Below, one piece after another: positions 54,105 to 63,323 of a stretch of 64,000 nt of DNA (the first letter of the stretch is position 1; the number at the start of each line of letters is the position of its first letter). The stretch comes from Actinomadura rudentiformis (GTDB lineage: Bacteria > Actinomycetota > Actinomycetes > Streptosporangiales > Streptosporangiaceae). The stretch is from NCBI RefSeq assembly GCF_008923185.1, contig NZ_WBMT01000018.1, positions 221,131 through 285,130 on the forward strand, given 5' to 3'. Both the position numbers and the translations under genes were made by a program. The notes under the pieces were generated by a model, which was given only the letters and a program-made list of their open reading frames with translations, was not told where the DNA came from and made no database searches.

Positions 54105-54127
54105 CGCAGTCACGTGAACCGGCGACG
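54105..54127 (-). promoter_or_regulatory. Conserved 23-bp element, copy 2
   Basis: Reverse-strand perfect match to 10677-10699, with core TTCACGTGAC. It lies 46 bp upstream of the antiporter start and about 95 bp upstream of the LVIVD gene, so it can serve either direction. Confidence 0.6.
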
Positions 54128-54160
54128 GGACAGCCCGGGGCCGCCGACGGCATCCTTCCG

Positions 54161-54222
54161 TTGGACGGCACGCGTGGTTGGACGGCACGCGTGGTCGGGA
54201 GGCACACATGGGAGGCACACAT
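54161..54222 (+). repeat. Two tandem duplications at the LVIVD gene start
   Basis: TTGGACGGCACGCGTGG is repeated twice in tandem (54161 and 54178), followed by GGGAGGCACACAT twice (54197 and 54210). The second repeat doubles the ribosome site and start: ATG 54208 and ATG 54221 lie in different frames, and only the second opens the long gene. Confidence 0.85.
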
Positions 54223-56038
54223 GACCGGCACGGATGTGGTCCAGGGCGAGGGCTTCGTCTGGCGCGCTCGGGAGCTTGACGGGCACCTGCCGTCCGTCTC
54301 GTACGGGGTGACGCTGGTGGGTAAGGCCACGGTCACCAACCCGTCGGGTGCGGGCCTCGCGCGTCACATCGCGGACGTGGCTGCCTACGGCGATTACGCG
54401 TTCCTCACGGTATACCGGCATCCGACGTGTGTGCGGACAGGCGCCTACGTCATGAACATCAGCGACCCGAAAGCGCCCTTCGAGGTCGAGAGCGCGTTCA
54501 TCGAGACCACGAATGGCAACTACGTCGGCGAGGGTCCGTGCGTGATCGAGATCGCCAACGAGTACTTCAGTGGTGCGCTGTTCATCCACCCCCACGAACA
54601 CTACATCCTGGCCGATGCACCCGATCCGACCGAGCCGCGCCAGCGGGGTGGCATCAACATCTGGGACGTTTCCGACCCAGAGAATGCCCAGCTCCTCGCC
54701 GCCCACGCCGGCGACTACACGGATTCGCACAATGAGCCGGCGGACCAGGCCCTGGCGGCGTACTACACCTGCGCCTGGACGGACAGCTCCACCAGCCGCA
54801 CCTACGTCAGTTTCGTCACCGACAAGCCCACCACCGACATCGTCATCATGGAGATCACTGATCCCCGTAACCCGGTGATGGTCAACGCCCTTGACCTGAG
54901 GATTGCACCGTTCCATGTGACCGGAGACCCTTCGAAGGGCCTCATCTCGGTGTTCGGGCACGCCGTCGACGTACGCCGGGTCGGCGACCGGTACGTCATG
55001 ACCGCGACTTACTGGGACGGCGGGTACGTGCTGCTCGACGTCACCGACCCGACGCCGGGCAACGTCTCGCTGATTGCCCGGACCGAGTACGCCGAAATCG
55101 ACGAGGAGCGTGCCAAGCGCGGGCAACAGATCTGGCCGGAGGGCAACGCCAACCATCACGACCTCTCGCCCGACGCCGAGTATCTGGTGGGCGCCGATGA
55201 GAACATCGAAGCCTATCGCCTTTTCGGCACGATCACATCGGGCCCGCACGCCGGCACCGAGTACATCGCGGCCTGGAGCTCGGGTTCGGCACCGGTCAAT
55301 GCCGACCACCCCATCTCTGGTACGCCCACCTTTGTCGGCTCCGGCTGCCCCGGCACTGTGCCGCCCGGGCGCGGGATCGCGCTCATCGAGCGTGACGCCT
55401 CGATCCTGACCGGCGGGTCGGCCCCGGGATGCGCGTTCCAGGAGAAGCTGGATGCCATCACCGCGGCCGGCTACAGCGCTGGCATCATCTTCAACCACCA
55501 GGGGCCGGACGCTATGCAGCAGTTCCCCACGGCGGCCAGGGGAACGATCCCGCTGATGTTCGTCAACCGCCTGACGGGTCTGCGGCTTCTCGGTGTGCCT
55601 GGCGTAACCGAGGAGACCGCCGGCACCACCCCGACACCGGCCAATCCAGTGGCCTGCGCGACCGATGTCAAGTCGGAGTTCGTCGGCTGGGGCTACCTCC
55701 GGCTGTTCAAGACGGACATCCCGCGCAGCGGCACCGGCTCGGTCACCCAGATCGACACGTACGCCATCCCCGAGTCACAGGACCCGAGGTACGGCACCGG
55801 CTTCGGCGACTTCTCGGCGTCGCACGTGGCAATCGACCCCGATCGCCGGCTGGTGTACGCGACCTTCTTCGCGGGTGGCCTCCGGGTGCTGAGCTACGGC
55901 AGCGATGGCCTGCGGGAGGTCGGCGCCTTCCGCGAGCCCGGCATCGACTTCTGGGGCGTCAAAATCCACAAGGTCGGTGAAAAGAACTACGTCCTGGTCT
56001 CCGACCGGAACTTCGGCCTCTACATCTTCGACTTCTGA
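54221..56038 (+). CDS. LVIVD-repeat beta-propeller with PA-domain insert
   Basis: 605 aa. LVIVD-like blades recur (GAYVMNISDPKAPFE, GGINIWDVSDPENA, IVIMEITDPRNPVM, YVLLDVTDPTP and a final GLYIFDF), as in secreted beta-propellers. Residues about 385-465 (GIALIERDAS, FQEKLDAITAAGYSAGIIFN, IPLMFVNR) are a protease-associated (PA) domain. No signal peptide is present, which is odd for this fold, so the protein is probably cytoplasmic. Role unknown. It heads the plus-strand operon that leads to NRPS-4. Confidence 0.8.
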   Translation: MTGTDVVQGEGFVWRARELDGHLPSVSYGVTLVGKATVTNPSGAGLARHIADVAAYGDYAFLTVYRHPTCVRTGAYVMNISDPKAPFEVESAFIETTNGNYVGEGPCVIEIANEYFSGALFIHPHEHYILADAPDPTEPRQRGGINIWDVSDPENAQLLAAHAGDYTDSHNEPADQALAAYYTCAWTDSSTSRTYVSFVTDKPTTDIVIMEITDPRNPVMVNALDLRIAPFHVTGDPSKGLISVFGHAVDVRRVGDRYVMTATYWDGGYVLLDVTDPTPGNVSLIARTEYAEIDEERAKRGQQIWPEGNANHHDLSPDAEYLVGADENIEAYRLFGTITSGPHAGTEYIAAWSSGSAPVNADHPISGTPTFVGSGCPGTVPPGRGIALIERDASILTGGSAPGCAFQEKLDAITAAGYSAGIIFNHQGPDAMQQFPTAARGTIPLMFVNRLTGLRLLGVPGVTEETAGTTPTPANPVACATDVKSEFVGWGYLRLFKTDIPRSGTGSVTQIDTYAIPESQDPRYGTGFGDFSASHVAIDPDRRLVYATFFAGGLRVLSYGSDGLREVGAFREPGIDFWGVKIHKVGEKNYVLVSDRNFGLYIFDF

Positions 56039-56079
56039 TCACGCGCTGAGTGGCATCATTCAAATCTGAGGAGCCCGGG

Positions 56080-57621
56080 GTGTCCAATCCGACCATGAGG
56101 TCGTCTGATCTCGTATTCGCCGCTGGTGCCAAGAGGCCGACCAAGGCTGATGTGGTGATCATCGGCAACGGCGCGCTCGGCATGTTTCTTGCTGACGAGT
56201 TGGTCGAGCGCCAGGTCGGATCAGTGGTGGTAGTGGGTCCGAGTCATCGCGACACGGGCGCCAGCCAGGCCGCCGGTGCGATGCTCGGCTGTTTCGGTGA
56301 GACCACGACCGAATCGCTGCGGACCAACGCCGCGCGGACGAGGTTCGAGCTCGGCATATCCGCCCATGACAAATGGCCCGAGACGCTGCGGCGGCTCGAT
56401 GAGTTCGCGCCATCCGACCGGCCACTGCAGACAACGACGGAATCGCACATCATCTTGAACTCCGTCGGAGCCGAACTGGATACGGTGAACTTTGCCGCGA
56501 TAATCGACGCCCTCGACCAGTACGACAAGCCGTGGAAGGAGATCGACCCGACCGACATCCCCGGTTACAACCCCCGGCCGGAGTCGCGCGCATTGCGTGC
56601 CATTCATCTGCCGACGGAGGGAGCCGTGGATGCTCGCGGGGTGCTGGCGTCGCTGGAACGCCGACTGCGGCATGGCGGAGCGATCCTTCTCGATCAGACG
56701 GTACGGAGGCTGGTCGGCAGCGACGAGGAGGTGACCGCGGTCGAGCTGGACGACGGCCATCTCATCGAAGCCGGCACTGTCGTCGTGGCCGCCGGCATCC
56801 ACAGTGAGTCGCTGGTGCGAACCGTGTTCGACGTGCCCGATCTGATGCCGACCTTTCCGGGGCTCGGCTTCGCGATGATCGCCAAGCGGACGGGGGGTGA
56901 ACCGTTCACCAGCGTGGTTCGGACGCCGAATCGCGGTTTTGCCTGCGGACTGCACGTGGTGCCGCAAGGCGGCGGGCTGGAGTACTACGGCGCGACCAAC
57001 CGCTTGGTGCACACCATCTCCAGTGTCACCTGGATGGCCGACGTCCGCTTCTTGGCCCAGTACTCAATGCAACAGCTCGACGAGCGGGCAGCCACCCACG
57101 AGGTCACGAAATGGTGCAGCGGCAACCGCCCCGTCACGCTCGACGGATTCCCGTTGGTCGGCTGGATGCCACTCTCGGGCCTGTATCTGATGACGGGCAC
57201 CTACCGTGACGGCTTCCACTGTGCGCCCCTGCTGGCCGAGCACGTCGCCAATGAACTGCAAGGAAAGTCCGGAATCATCGACTCGATTTTCCAGCCGATA
57301 CGCAAGCCAGTGGCGACCAGGACCGTCGAATCTTCGATCGATGAATATGTCACACACAGCCTTGCCGCCTGGTTCGAGACCGGCGCGCAGGCCGCACCAC
57401 AGATGACGACCTCGCAGCTCACCGACTACTACCGGAACATGGCCGTGCAGACCTATGAACAACTCGGCGTCGATTACGCCCTGGGCCCCGACATTCTCTG
57501 GTACGCACAGGGGAACCTGCATGGTGCACGTCGTGTCGCGCGCTATCTGCGTACCTTCAAGGGCGATGGCGACGTGGACCAACCGACTGGAGCCACAACC
57601 GGCACCGGGGGGACGCGGTAG
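56080..57621 (+). CDS. FAD-dependent amino-acid oxidase-like flavoprotein
   Basis: 513 aa of the DAO/glycine-oxidase superfamily: Rossmann motif VVIIGNGALGMFLADEL near residue 28, DTGASQAAGAML, VVVAAGIHSES and GLYLMTGTYRDGFHCAPLLAEHVA. The family oxidises C-N bonds of amino acids. The next gene is a carrier protein 2 bp downstream, so the substrate may be carrier-bound. GTG 56080 follows GAGGAG; GTG 56050 and ATG 56095 are alternatives. The 100-residue C-terminal extension is unassigned. Confidence 0.8.
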   Translation: MSNPTMRSSDLVFAAGAKRPTKADVVIIGNGALGMFLADELVERQVGSVVVVGPSHRDTGASQAAGAMLGCFGETTTESLRTNAARTRFELGISAHDKWPETLRRLDEFAPSDRPLQTTTESHIILNSVGAELDTVNFAAIIDALDQYDKPWKEIDPTDIPGYNPRPESRALRAIHLPTEGAVDARGVLASLERRLRHGGAILLDQTVRRLVGSDEEVTAVELDDGHLIEAGTVVVAAGIHSESLVRTVFDVPDLMPTFPGLGFAMIAKRTGGEPFTSVVRTPNRGFACGLHVVPQGGGLEYYGATNRLVHTISSVTWMADVRFLAQYSMQQLDERAATHEVTKWCSGNRPVTLDGFPLVGWMPLSGLYLMTGTYRDGFHCAPLLAEHVANELQGKSGIIDSIFQPIRKPVATRTVESSIDEYVTHSLAAWFETGAQAAPQMTTSQLTDYYRNMAVQTYEQLGVDYALGPDILWYAQGNLHGARRVARYLRTFKGDGDVDQPTGATTGTGGTR

Positions 57622-57623
57622 CA

Positions 57624-57881
57624 ATGCCCGCTGATCAACCATCTGTCGCGGACACCGTTCGCAGCCTCGTGACGCAGCGGCTCAACCTGAATGGGTACAG
57701 CCAGGATCTTCGCCCTGACGATAACCTCTGGAGCTTGGGCATGACCTCCTTGACCTGCCTGGGTCTGATGTTGTCCATCGAGGACACGTTCGAGATCGAG
57801 CTGCCGGAGGAGGCGCTCAAGGAGTCGACCTTCCGCAGCATCAACACGATATCCGCGGCGGTTGAGAGTTCTCGCAAATAG
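57624..57881 (+). CDS. Stand-alone acyl/peptidyl carrier protein
   Basis: 85 aa, four-helix carrier with serine in LWSLGMTSLTCLGLML and FEIELPEEAL. ATG 57624 lies 2 bp after the oxidase stop and the gene ends 20 bp before NRPS-4. It resembles the KAS-linked carrier only in fold. Probable platform for the adjacent flavoprotein. Confidence 0.88.
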   Translation: MPADQPSVADTVRSLVTQRLNLNGYSQDLRPDDNLWSLGMTSLTCLGLMLSIEDTFEIELPEEALKESTFRSINTISAAVESSRK

Positions 57882-57901
57882 GTACGAGTTTGGGGTTAGC
57901 A

Positions 57902-60900
57902 ATGCCGACACCCGAGTCGCGCCCGAGGAACCCGATCCCACCGTTTCGCGACAGCACGGCGAGCGAATTCCCGTTGTCGGCGGGACAGGAGCGACTGTGG
58001 TGGCTGCGCCAACTGGACTCGTCGCACGACCAGTACCACATCAGCTGTGGCTGGCGGTTTCCGGCGGAGGTGAACCGCGAGGCATTGCTCGCCGCCCTCG
58101 CCGCCCTGGTGCGGCGCCACGAGATCCTGCGGACGAAGTTCCTCATGTCGCCGGACGGGGCGGTCACCCAGGAGATCGTCGACCATGTCGAGATCCCGCT
58201 CGTCTGGGCCGGCCCCGACTGGCAGGAAGCCGTCGAACAGGCTGCCGTGCGGCCCTTCGACCTGGCGCGGCCCCCGCTGTTTCGAGCGGTGGCCGCGGAG
58301 TTGGTCGACGGGCCCGGCCTGTTGGTGACGATGCACCACATCATCACCGACAGGTGGTCGATGGACGTCTTCGCCAGGGATCTGTTCGAGCTGTACGAGG
58401 CGGCCTTGACGGCCAGGACACCGCGCCTTCCGAGGCTGCCCGTCCAGTACGGCGACTACGCCAGGTGGCAGCGCGACTTCCTGACCGACGACCTGCTCCG
58501 ATCCCAGCTGAACTACTGGACCGAGGCGCTGGCCGGCTACGAACCGTTGGAACTCCCCCTGGATCTGCCTCGGCCCACGGCGATCGACGCGGTCGGCGAG
58601 ATGGTTGTCCTCGAGCTGCCGAGGGAGGCCACGGCGGCCATGACCGCCCTGGCCTGGCGTACGCGCGCGAGCCCGGCGATGGTGGTCAGTGCCGCGTTCG
58701 TCGCGACGCTCCGGGCCTTCTGCCGCCAGTCCGACGTCGTCATCGGCGCCATCGTGTCCGACCGGACACACCCGGACCTGCGAGATCTGATCGGGTTCTT
58801 CATCAACACCATGATCCTGCGGGTCGACCTGACCACGACGGAGCTGACCTTTCGCGAAGCGATCACCCGAACCCGGGACGCCTGGATGGCCGCGGACGCG
58901 CACCAGGACGCGCGGCTCGAGCAGATCGTGGGTGCGCTCAACGCCGGGTCGGAGGCGCACCGGAATCCGATCTTCGACGTCGTGGTGAACCACGCCGGCG
59001 ACCGGGAGGACCTGGCCGAGGATCCAGACGCGCCGATGTGGTGGGAACCCGACCTGCCGGTGACCGCCAGGTTCGACCTCTCGCTCACCACCCGGATCGT
59101 TGAGGGGCGGCTGCGGGCGACCTTCGTGTACCCGACCGCGCTGTTCAACCGGGCCACGATCGCCACGCTCGCGGACCGCTACATCCGCACGCTCGAACAG
59201 GGCGTGGCGACGCCGGACGCGCCGATGCGCGACTTCGACCTGCTCACCCGGGCCGACCGCACGCTGCTGCGGCGCGGCAACGATCGGACTCCGGCGTCCG
59301 GCACCACCGTCGTCGAACGTCTGCAGACCCGGGTCGCCCGCACGCCGGACGCGCCGGCGGTCGTCGGCGACGGCGGCCCGCTGTCCTACGGGCAGCTGAA
59401 CGAACGCGCGAACCGGCTGGCCCGACACCTGCTAACCCTGGGCGTCGGACCGGAGAAGGTGGTCGGCGTCTGCCTGGAACGCACCGTCGAACGATTCGTG
59501 GTGCTGCTCGCGCTGGCCAAATGTGGCGCACCGTACCTGCCGGTCGACCCCGACTTCCCAGCCGATCGGATCCGCCTCCTGATGTCGGATGCCGCCGCCG
59601 TCTTGATGATCGTCGGCTCACCGCTTCTGGCCCGCCTGCCCTCGATGGAGACGCCGGTTGTCACAATCGGTGACGGCAGCCCGGACCTCACCGGATACGC
59701 CACCGACAATCTTCCGACTCTCCCGGCTCCGGACAGTCTGGCCTACCTGATATCGACATCCGGATCGACCGGAAACCCGAAGTCGGTGGCGATCTCACAT
59801 CGAGCCCTGAGCCGACTGGTGGAAGGCGCACCGCACTATCTCGAGGTAGGCCCGGGATCGGTGTTTCTCCAGACCGGTCCGCTGACATTCGATGTCGCCG
59901 TGCTCGAATGGGCACCGCTGGCCCACGGCGGCCGGGTGGTGATCGCCGATACCGGGTCCCTCCTCGACGGTCTGCGGGATGTCCTGTGCGAACACCAGGT
60001 CACCACGCTCAAGCTGGTCTCTCCGCAGCTCGACATCCTCGTCGAGCAGGATCCGCATATCCTGTCCGGGCTGCGCCAGCTCGTCGTCGGCGGCGACGTT
60101 GTCAACCCGAGGAGCTTCGCCCTGGTGGACGGACTCCTACCCGGCTGCCGGGTCGTGGCGTCGTACGGTCCGACCGAGTGCACGGTGCTGGCCACCGTGT
60201 TCGAAGGCGAGCCGTGGTCGGGCAGAGTTCCGATCGGCCGCCCCATCCCACACACGAGTGCCTACATCCTCGACGAGGACCTCCAGCCGGTCTCGGTCGG
60301 CATGCGCGGCGAGATCTTCCTGGCTGGCGACGGATTGGCCAGGGGGTACCATTCCCGCCCCGGCCTGACCGCGGCGTCGTTTGTTCCCGATCCGTTCGGG
60401 CCGCCCGGGTCGCGCATGTACCGCACCGGAGACCTGGGCCGCTACCTGCCGAACGGAGCCATCGACTTCCTCGGCCGCACCGACCACCAGGTCAAGATCC
60501 GTGGCTTCCGGATCGAGACCAGCGAGGTCGAACACGCCCTGCTGCGCCATCCCGACATCACCGCGGCGGCGGTCGTCCGGGCCACCCTGGCGACCGGCCC
60601 CGCGCTGGTCGCCTACATCGTGGCGGCCAGGTCGGTGGACGTGGGGGCGCTGCGCGACATGCTCCGCGAAACACTGCCCGCGTACATGCGCCCGGACCAC
60701 TTCGTCACGATCCCCCGATTCACCCTGACCGCGAACAACAAGCTCGACCGCGCCGCGCTGCCACCGGTCACCACCGCCACCACGCGCGCCGGAGTGGACC
60801 TGCCGCCCGCGACCGGGCTCGAAGCACGGGTCGTCGCGGCGTGGTCCGCCGTGCTCGGCAGGCCGCTGTCGGCCTCCGACGACTTCTTCGACCAGGGCGG

Positions 60901-61759
60901 GCACTCCCTGCTGGTGCCGCGCGCGACCGCGACGGTCCGCCGCGAACTCGGCCGCGAGGTGCCGTTGCAGCTGATGCTGGAATATCGGACGCCTGCGAGC
61001 TACGCGGCCGCGATCCTGCGCGAGAGCCTGCCCGACCTCAGCGCGGCCTCGCGCGAGGACCGGCTCGTCCAGCGAACCTGGCGCGGCGAGAAGCTCGCCG
61101 GCTGCCGACGCGTGGATCTGTTCATCTCCACCGAGAACCCGCTCCGGAAGAATGCCGACCTCCCGTTGCTGATCGTCCTCGACGGCTCCGAGTTCGTGGA
61201 GATCATGCGCCTGCCGGCGATTCTGGACCGGCTCTCCCTCCAGGATCGGATCCCCACCACCGCGGCGATATTCCTGAGTCCGAGCGAGTGGTCGACCCGC
61301 CGCAGCGAGCTCCTCGACGACGGGATCGTTGACGCGCTCGCCGACGAGCTGCTCCCCTACCTGCGCACCTGGCTCGGGAACCGGCCGGTCGGCCGCGCCG
61401 TCGCGGTGGGCGCGAGTCTGGGGGCGGTCACGGCGATCCGCTCCGCGCTGCGCCGGCCGGATCGCTTCCACGGCGCCGTGGCCATCTCCGGCCCGGTGAG
61501 CGAACATCGGCTCGGCCCGGCGAGGCCCGACCGGTCGAGAGGCGGGTCGCGGTTCTTCCTGTCCGCGAGCCGGGAGGAGAAGGACATCATCCTCGACGAC
61601 GGACTCAGCTTGGTGGAAGCGACCGAACGCACAGCCGACGAGCTCGCGGCCGACGGACACGTCGTACGAAGCGCGATCGGGGAAGGCGGCCACACCTACG
61701 CGGCGTGGGAGTCGATGCTCCCCGATGCGATCCGCTGGTCGCTGGGCGACCAACCATAG
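57902..61759 (+). CDS. NRPS-4: C-A-T-esterase
   Basis: 1285 aa. C has MHHIITDRWS near residue 145 (DG replaced by DR). A spans about 470-950 (LISTSGSTGNPKSV, FDVAVLEW, SYGPTECTV, YRTGDLG, NNKLDR); hand-read pocket D-V-L-L-V-G-S-V-L-K, unassigned. T has QGGHSLLV near 998. From about 1040 it is not a normal TE but an enterochelin-esterase-like domain (PF00756 type): FISTENPLRKNADLPLLIVLDG, nucleophile VAVGASLGAVTAI near 1170 and final GGHTYAAWESMLPDAI. Such domains may hydrolyse or cyclise. ATG 57902 is preferred over TTG 57890. Confidence 0.92.
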   Translation: MPTPESRPRNPIPPFRDSTASEFPLSAGQERLWWLRQLDSSHDQYHISCGWRFPAEVNREALLAALAALVRRHEILRTKFLMSPDGAVTQEIVDHVEIPLVWAGPDWQEAVEQAAVRPFDLARPPLFRAVAAELVDGPGLLVTMHHIITDRWSMDVFARDLFELYEAALTARTPRLPRLPVQYGDYARWQRDFLTDDLLRSQLNYWTEALAGYEPLELPLDLPRPTAIDAVGEMVVLELPREATAAMTALAWRTRASPAMVVSAAFVATLRAFCRQSDVVIGAIVSDRTHPDLRDLIGFFINTMILRVDLTTTELTFREAITRTRDAWMAADAHQDARLEQIVGALNAGSEAHRNPIFDVVVNHAGDREDLAEDPDAPMWWEPDLPVTARFDLSLTTRIVEGRLRATFVYPTALFNRATIATLADRYIRTLEQGVATPDAPMRDFDLLTRADRTLLRRGNDRTPASGTTVVERLQTRVARTPDAPAVVGDGGPLSYGQLNERANRLARHLLTLGVGPEKVVGVCLERTVERFVVLLALAKCGAPYLPVDPDFPADRIRLLMSDAAAVLMIVGSPLLARLPSMETPVVTIGDGSPDLTGYATDNLPTLPAPDSLAYLISTSGSTGNPKSVAISHRALSRLVEGAPHYLEVGPGSVFLQTGPLTFDVAVLEWAPLAHGGRVVIADTGSLLDGLRDVLCEHQVTTLKLVSPQLDILVEQDPHILSGLRQLVVGGDVVNPRSFALVDGLLPGCRVVASYGPTECTVLATVFEGEPWSGRVPIGRPIPHTSAYILDEDLQPVSVGMRGEIFLAGDGLARGYHSRPGLTAASFVPDPFGPPGSRMYRTGDLGRYLPNGAIDFLGRTDHQVKIRGFRIETSEVEHALLRHPDITAAAVVRATLATGPALVAYIVAARSVDVGALRDMLRETLPAYMRPDHFVTIPRFTLTANNKLDRAALPPVTTATTRAGVDLPPATGLEARVVAAWSAVLGRPLSASDDFFDQGGHSLLVPRATATVRRELGREVPLQLMLEYRTPASYAAAILRESLPDLSAASREDRLVQRTWRGEKLAGCRRVDLFISTENPLRKNADLPLLIVLDGSEFVEIMRLPAILDRLSLQDRIPTTAAIFLSPSEWSTRRSELLDDGIVDALADELLPYLRTWLGNRPVGRAVAVGASLGAVTAIRSALRRPDRFHGAVAISGPVSEHRLGPARPDRSRGGSRFFLSASREEKDIILDDGLSLVEATERTADELAADGHVVRSAIGEGGHTYAAWESMLPDAIRWSLGDQP

Positions 61760-61766
61760 TCGATAG

Positions 61767-63323
61767 GTGGTGCTTGCGGTGCAGGATTCTCGACGGTCGG
61801 CCCGGACCGCGGGTGCACGGACCCTGGTCGATCTCCTGGAGCGCCGGTTTCGCGACCGGCCGGCGGCCACGGCCATCCGGACCTCGGCACGCTCGTGGAC
61901 CTATGCCGAGCTCGATCGGCTGTCGGCGCGACTCGCGCGGCGGCTGGTGGCCGACGACGCCGGACCGATCGTCGGTCTCATCGCGCGGCACTGCCCGGCC
62001 GCGTTGATCGGCATCGTCGCCATCCTGCGAAGCGGCGCGGCGTGTCTGCCGATGAGCCCCGACGATCCGCCGCTGCGCAATCGCGGGGTGCTCGACGACG
62101 TCGGCTGCACGCGTGTCCTTGCTACCGCGCCGGTCGACTGGCTGCCCGACGCCCAGCTCATTGACGTAACCGGCCCGCAGACGGGCCACGACAGCCCCGA
62201 CAGCCCGGCCGCCACGGAGCTCCCCTCGCCGAGGCCGCTCGACTTGGCATACGCGCTCACCACGTCGGGCTCGACCGGGCGGCCCAAGATCGTCGGCGTG
62301 CCGCACGAAGGCCTCCTGAACCTGATCATCGCCTCGTTCGAGGACATCGACCTGATCAGGACCGACGACGTGATGCTGTGGACGACCGCGCTCACCGTGG
62401 ACAGCACCATGCACGACTGCCTGATGCCGCTCTGCTTCGGCGCCTGCGTCGCCATCGCCGACGGCGGCGACCTGCCCGCCAACCGCATCCTGCGCACCGT
62501 CCGCGCGCTCGGCGTGACCGCGCTGGAAGTCCCGGCCGCGGTGCTCGGGCCGTACGGGACGTCCCTGCTTCCTCGGCTGGCCGCGGCCGGCGTGCGCCTG
62601 GTCATCACCGGCGGGTCCCAACTCGACGGGCCGGACCTGGGCAGCAACGACTCGCTGGTCGTCCACAACGGCTACGGCCCGACCGAGGCCTCGGTGGCCG
62701 CGACGTGGTATCCCTGCGACGCCTCGACGCCGCAGTGGGTCCCAATCGGGCGCCCGATCCGCAACGTGCGAACCTATGTCCTCGACGAGGAGCTGAACCC
62801 CGTCCCGGCCGGCGACACCGGCCAGATGTACCTGGCCGGCGCTGGTCTTGCCAGAGGCTATCTCGGCCATCCCGGCCGCACGGCGGCCTCGTTCCTCCCG
62901 GACCCGTTCGCCGAGAGGCCCGGCGAGCGCATGTACGCCACCGGGGACAACGTTCGGCTTCAGCCGGACGGGAACTACGTGTACGCCGGCCGAATCGACG
63001 ACCAGATCAAGATCAGTGGGTACCGGGTCGAGATCGGCGAGGTGGAGCACAACCTGCGCGCATGCCGAGGCGTGGTCGACGCGGCGGCACTGTTGCGCGA
63101 GGACACCCCGGGCGGCGCGGCCATCGTCGCCTATCTGGTCGGCGAACGGCGACCCGACGAGCTGCTCACGAGCCAACTGGGTAGTTGGCTACCCGCGCCG
63201 ATGATTCCACGCGTCTACGTCTGGCTGGACGAGATGCCTCTCAACCGCGCGGGCAAGATCGATCGTCGAGCGCTCGCCAAGATGCTCGATCCCGCACTCC
63301 CTCACCCGACGTCACCGGCCTGA
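61767..63323 (+). CDS. Stand-alone NRPS adenylation domain, abruptly ended
   Basis: 518 aa. A complete A domain: TTSGSTGRPKIVG, GYGPTEASV, YATGDN, ISGYRVEIGE and RAGKIDRRAL with the catalytic lysine. It starts 7 bp after NRPS-4 (GTG 61767 or 61776). After LAKMLDPALPHP the frame enters the 694-bp repeat at 63307, which supplies the last codons and the TGA. Anything downstream, such as a T domain, has been lost. It is a candidate to load the eroded module of NRPS-2 in trans. Confidence 0.9.
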   Translation: MVLAVQDSRRSARTAGARTLVDLLERRFRDRPAATAIRTSARSWTYAELDRLSARLARRLVADDAGPIVGLIARHCPAALIGIVAILRSGAACLPMSPDDPPLRNRGVLDDVGCTRVLATAPVDWLPDAQLIDVTGPQTGHDSPDSPAATELPSPRPLDLAYALTTSGSTGRPKIVGVPHEGLLNLIIASFEDIDLIRTDDVMLWTTALTVDSTMHDCLMPLCFGACVAIADGGDLPANRILRTVRALGVTALEVPAAVLGPYGTSLLPRLAAAGVRLVITGGSQLDGPDLGSNDSLVVHNGYGPTEASVAATWYPCDASTPQWVPIGRPIRNVRTYVLDEELNPVPAGDTGQMYLAGAGLARGYLGHPGRTAASFLPDPFAERPGERMYATGDNVRLQPDGNYVYAGRIDDQIKISGYRVEIGEVEHNLRACRGVVDAAALLREDTPGGAAIVAYLVGERRPDELLTSQLGSWLPAPMIPRVYVWLDEMPLNRAGKIDRRALAKMLDPALPHPTSPA

